Shown: in pieces, positions 62,543-64,000 of the stretch
Layout: every line of letters begins with the position of its first letter
Numbering within the stretch: the first letter of the stretch is position 1
Assembly (NCBI RefSeq): GCF_032397745.1
Contig: NZ_CP135921.1
Coordinates: 8,234,501-8,298,500 of the forward strand
DNA: 64,000 bases
Source: Bradyrhizobium prioriisuperbiae
GTDB lineage: Bacteria; Pseudomonadota; Alphaproteobacteria; Rhizobiales; Xanthobacteraceae
Direction of reading: 5' to 3'
Translations under genes and position numbers: made by a program
Notes under the pieces: generated by a model
Seen by the model: the letters and a program-made list of their open reading frames with translations, nothing else
Told to the model about the DNA's origin: nothing
The model's database searches: none

Positions 62543-62819
62543 GATCGTCTCCGCAACATTCGATCGGCAATATCGCCGCGTCCTACATGACCTTTTTTGG
62601 AGTGAATGTCCGATGAACGGGCGATTGCGGGCAACCTTACATTTTCTTCACCCGCATTGTCCGGACTTTCGAGAGCGCAGCAAAGCATCCATCCAGCCCA
62701 TCGAGATCCATCGCAATATCGTCCAGCAACCGAAGCCCGGGCCGACACATGTCACCGGCGACGTCCGTCCGCCGACCGGCACGGACGGACATCGCGTCAT
62801 TGACAGCCGACGCACGGCA

Positions 62820-63611
62820 ATGCTCTCTCCCGGCATGATCCGCCGCATGTTGCAAGCTGTCCATGTGACTATCGTCATGTTGCTGCCGCCCCAGCCGGCA
62901 GCCGCGATGGTCGGCGGCGCGCCCGCGGATGCCTCCGCGACAGCGGTGGTCACCATTGTCGGTTCGCGCGGCAATTTCTGCACCGGCGCGCTGATTGCGC
63001 CCGACCTGGTGCTCTCCGCGGCTCACTGCACCATGCCGGGCGCGACCTACAAGATCGTCGACTATGACGCCAACCGGCAACCGCGCCTGCGCGACGTGAA
63101 ACAGGTGGTGTCGCATCCGCAATTCAACGTGCAGGGCATCCTGGCGCACCGCGCCAGCGCCGATGTCGCACTGCTGCAATTGGCGGCGCCGATGGCCGGA
63201 CACGCTGTCGCACCGCTCGGCGTTCCGCGCGCGCCCCTGGCGACCGGGAATGCCTTCTCGGTGTCGGGGATCGGCGTCACCGTCCGCGGCGACGGCCGCA
63301 GCGGCGGCGTGGCGCGGACCGCAGCGCTTGTGGCCACCGGCCAGCCCGGCTCGCTGCAGATCCGGCTGGTCGACCCCGCAACCAACAATGCCACGGCGGG
63401 CCTCGGCGCCTGCACCGGGGATTCCGGCGGTCCGGTGTTTGAGACCCAGAACGGACGGCCTGTGATCATCGGCGTGGTCAGTTGGTCGACCGGGGCCAAC
63501 AACACCGCCGGCTGCGGCGGCTTGACCGGCGTGACGCCGCTGACGCTCTATCGCGACTGGATCATGCAGACATCACGCAGTTGGGGCGCCGGCCCGGCGG
63601 GCACGCCCTAA
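62820..63611 (+). CDS. Secreted trypsin-like serine protease (S1 family)
   Basis: A 263-residue protein: signal peptide about 1-29, then an MVGG activation-like N-terminus and a chymotrypsin fold. The triad is His69 (SAAHC), Asp115 (ADVALLQL) and Ser202 (CTGDSGGP). Cysteines 54/70 and 198 with a later Cys suggest two disulfides. It would be active in the periplasm or outside the cell; the target is unknown. ATG 62820 gives a full signal peptide; ATG 62835 is an alternative. It is divergent from the PhoP-like regulator, which might control it. Confidence 0.9.
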   Translation: MLSPGMIRRMLQAVHVTIVMLLPPQPAAAMVGGAPADASATAVVTIVGSRGNFCTGALIAPDLVLSAAHCTMPGATYKIVDYDANRQPRLRDVKQVVSHPQFNVQGILAHRASADVALLQLAAPMAGHAVAPLGVPRAPLATGNAFSVSGIGVTVRGDGRSGGVARTAALVATGQPGSLQIRLVDPATNNATAGLGACTGDSGGPVFETQNGRPVIIGVVSWSTGANNTAGCGGLTGVTPLTLYRDWIMQTSRSWGAGPAGTP

Positions 63612-63624
63612 CAGCCGGTCAGGC

Positions 63625-63834
63625 TCACGCCTGCGGCTTCTGCGACGGCATCGAGGCCGCCTTGGCCTTAAACGCCTTGGACAGGGTTTCCAGGATTTCG
63701 CGCGTGGCAACGAACATGAAGGGCCCCTGCTCGGTTTCCAGCGCAATACCGACCAGTGTCGGATCGAGCGTGTTGTCGACCAGTTGATAGCCCTTCAGCG
63801 GAAGGGCCAGCCTGTCTTTCGGATTGTCCTGCAC
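63625..63834 (-). CDS. Small conserved protein of unknown function
   Basis: A 69-residue cytoplasmic protein (GTG start at 63834 with GGGGAG upstream). It contains LKGYQLVDNTLDPTLVGIAL and GPFMFVATREILETL, a compact beta-alpha pattern, and a Lys/Ala-rich C-terminus. I recognise no named domain. The strong ribosome-binding site and codon bias support a real gene. It converges on the protease gene with a 13-nt gap. Confidence 0.7.
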   Translation of the reverse strand: MQDNPKDRLALPLKGYQLVDNTLDPTLVGIALETEQGPFMFVATREILETLSKAFKAKAASMPSQKPQA

Positions 63835-63962
63835 GTGTCGCTCCCCGCGGGCTGATGAAATGCGGCTGCGGGCTTAGACAAGAAACCGATCGCCGCCAAG
63901 CCCTCAAATGAAGCCCTGAATAGCCGATCAAAGCAGAGCCGGCGAAGTGCCGGCCTCTCGCC

Positions 63963-64000
63963 TTACTCGGCCATGTCGACCGAGGGCTTTGGCGCCTCGC
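63963..64000 (-). CDS. C-terminal end of a gene cut by the window edge
   Basis: A minus-strand frame closes with TAA at 63963 and reads EAPKPSVDMAE before the window ends. It is probably the 3' end of a real gene because the downstream region is otherwise free of coding signal. Eleven codons do not allow identification. Confidence 0.4.
   Translation of the reverse strand, partial: EAPKPSVDMAE

Noticed and set aside
1..64000. tRNA, rRNA, insertion sequences, prophage or integrase genes
   Set aside because: None were recognised: no transposase or integrase motifs, no terminal inverted repeats flanking a gene, and no tRNA-like cloverleaf in the gaps I read. A covariance-model scan would be needed to exclude small RNAs.

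Overview
The window is high-GC alphaproteobacterial DNA and most resembles Bradyrhizobiaceae (Bradyrhizobium, Rhodopseudomonas and relatives). The best evidence is the Rhizobiales-type order ccmI-ccmE-ccmF-ccmH-degP-response regulator-histidine kinase-glnE, with a PleC-like PAS kinase facing glnE, plus many orphan solute-binding proteins and Liv-type transporters. I saw no rRNA, tRNA, insertion sequence, phage gene or CRISPR array. Functions are assigned from motifs read by eye; no database search was run.

Layout. 1-9.8 kb is a catabolic and uptake region. A Liv-type ABC transporter has its permease and both ATPases fused in one polypeptide (livMGF), followed upstream by livH and a Tat-exported binding protein, with a terminator hairpin between livK and livH. 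A divergent GntR/FCD regulator and an SDR follow, then two orphan binding proteins (ModA-like and TctC-like) and an M20 amidohydrolase. 9.9-13.8 kb holds a zinc alcohol dehydrogenase, a VOC protein, a DUF3297 protein, an NAD-binding epimerase-like protein and GalE. 13.9-29.4 kb is a polysaccharide locus with genes on both strands: WecG/TagA glycosyltransferase, a GumC-like co-polymerase whose fused kinase domain has lost Walker A, a methyltransferase, several glycosyltransferases, a Wzx flippase, a DUF6492 protein, an O-antigen ligase/polymerase, a cupin-type putative Fe(II) oxygenase coupled to a CelD-type acetyltransferase, and a secreted GH10 glycosidase. 29.5-33.7 kb has a two-component system, an SDR lacking its catalytic residues, and a quinone-oxidoreductase-like enzyme.

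33.7-39.8 kb is a two-partner secretion pair: a TpsB transporter and a large TpsA exoprotein with GLUG and MBG repeats. An AraC regulator and a CDF metal transporter follow. 42.8-56.5 kb is the conserved block: PleC-like kinase, glnE, a two-component pair, degP and the ccm cytochrome c maturation operon. 56.5-64 kb has a conserved unknown, a CGNR regulator divergent from an Asp-nucleophile alpha/beta hydrolase, a glycine-zipper lipoprotein, a second two-component pair, a secreted trypsin-like protease and a small conserved protein.

The most interesting signal is regulatory. A perfect CtrA-type box (TTAA-N7-TTAA) lies upstream of the GH10 gene. TTAACCAT half-sites lie in two other gaps of the polysaccharide locus, and a one-mismatch CtrA box lies upstream of the PleC-like kinase. 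With the gene set (WecG/TagA, polysaccharide co-polymerase, flippase, polymerase, FemAB/CelD acetyltransferase), this suggests a cell-cycle-controlled, holdfast- or unipolar-polysaccharide-like adhesin. That is inference; the initiating transferase and outer-membrane exporter are not in the window.
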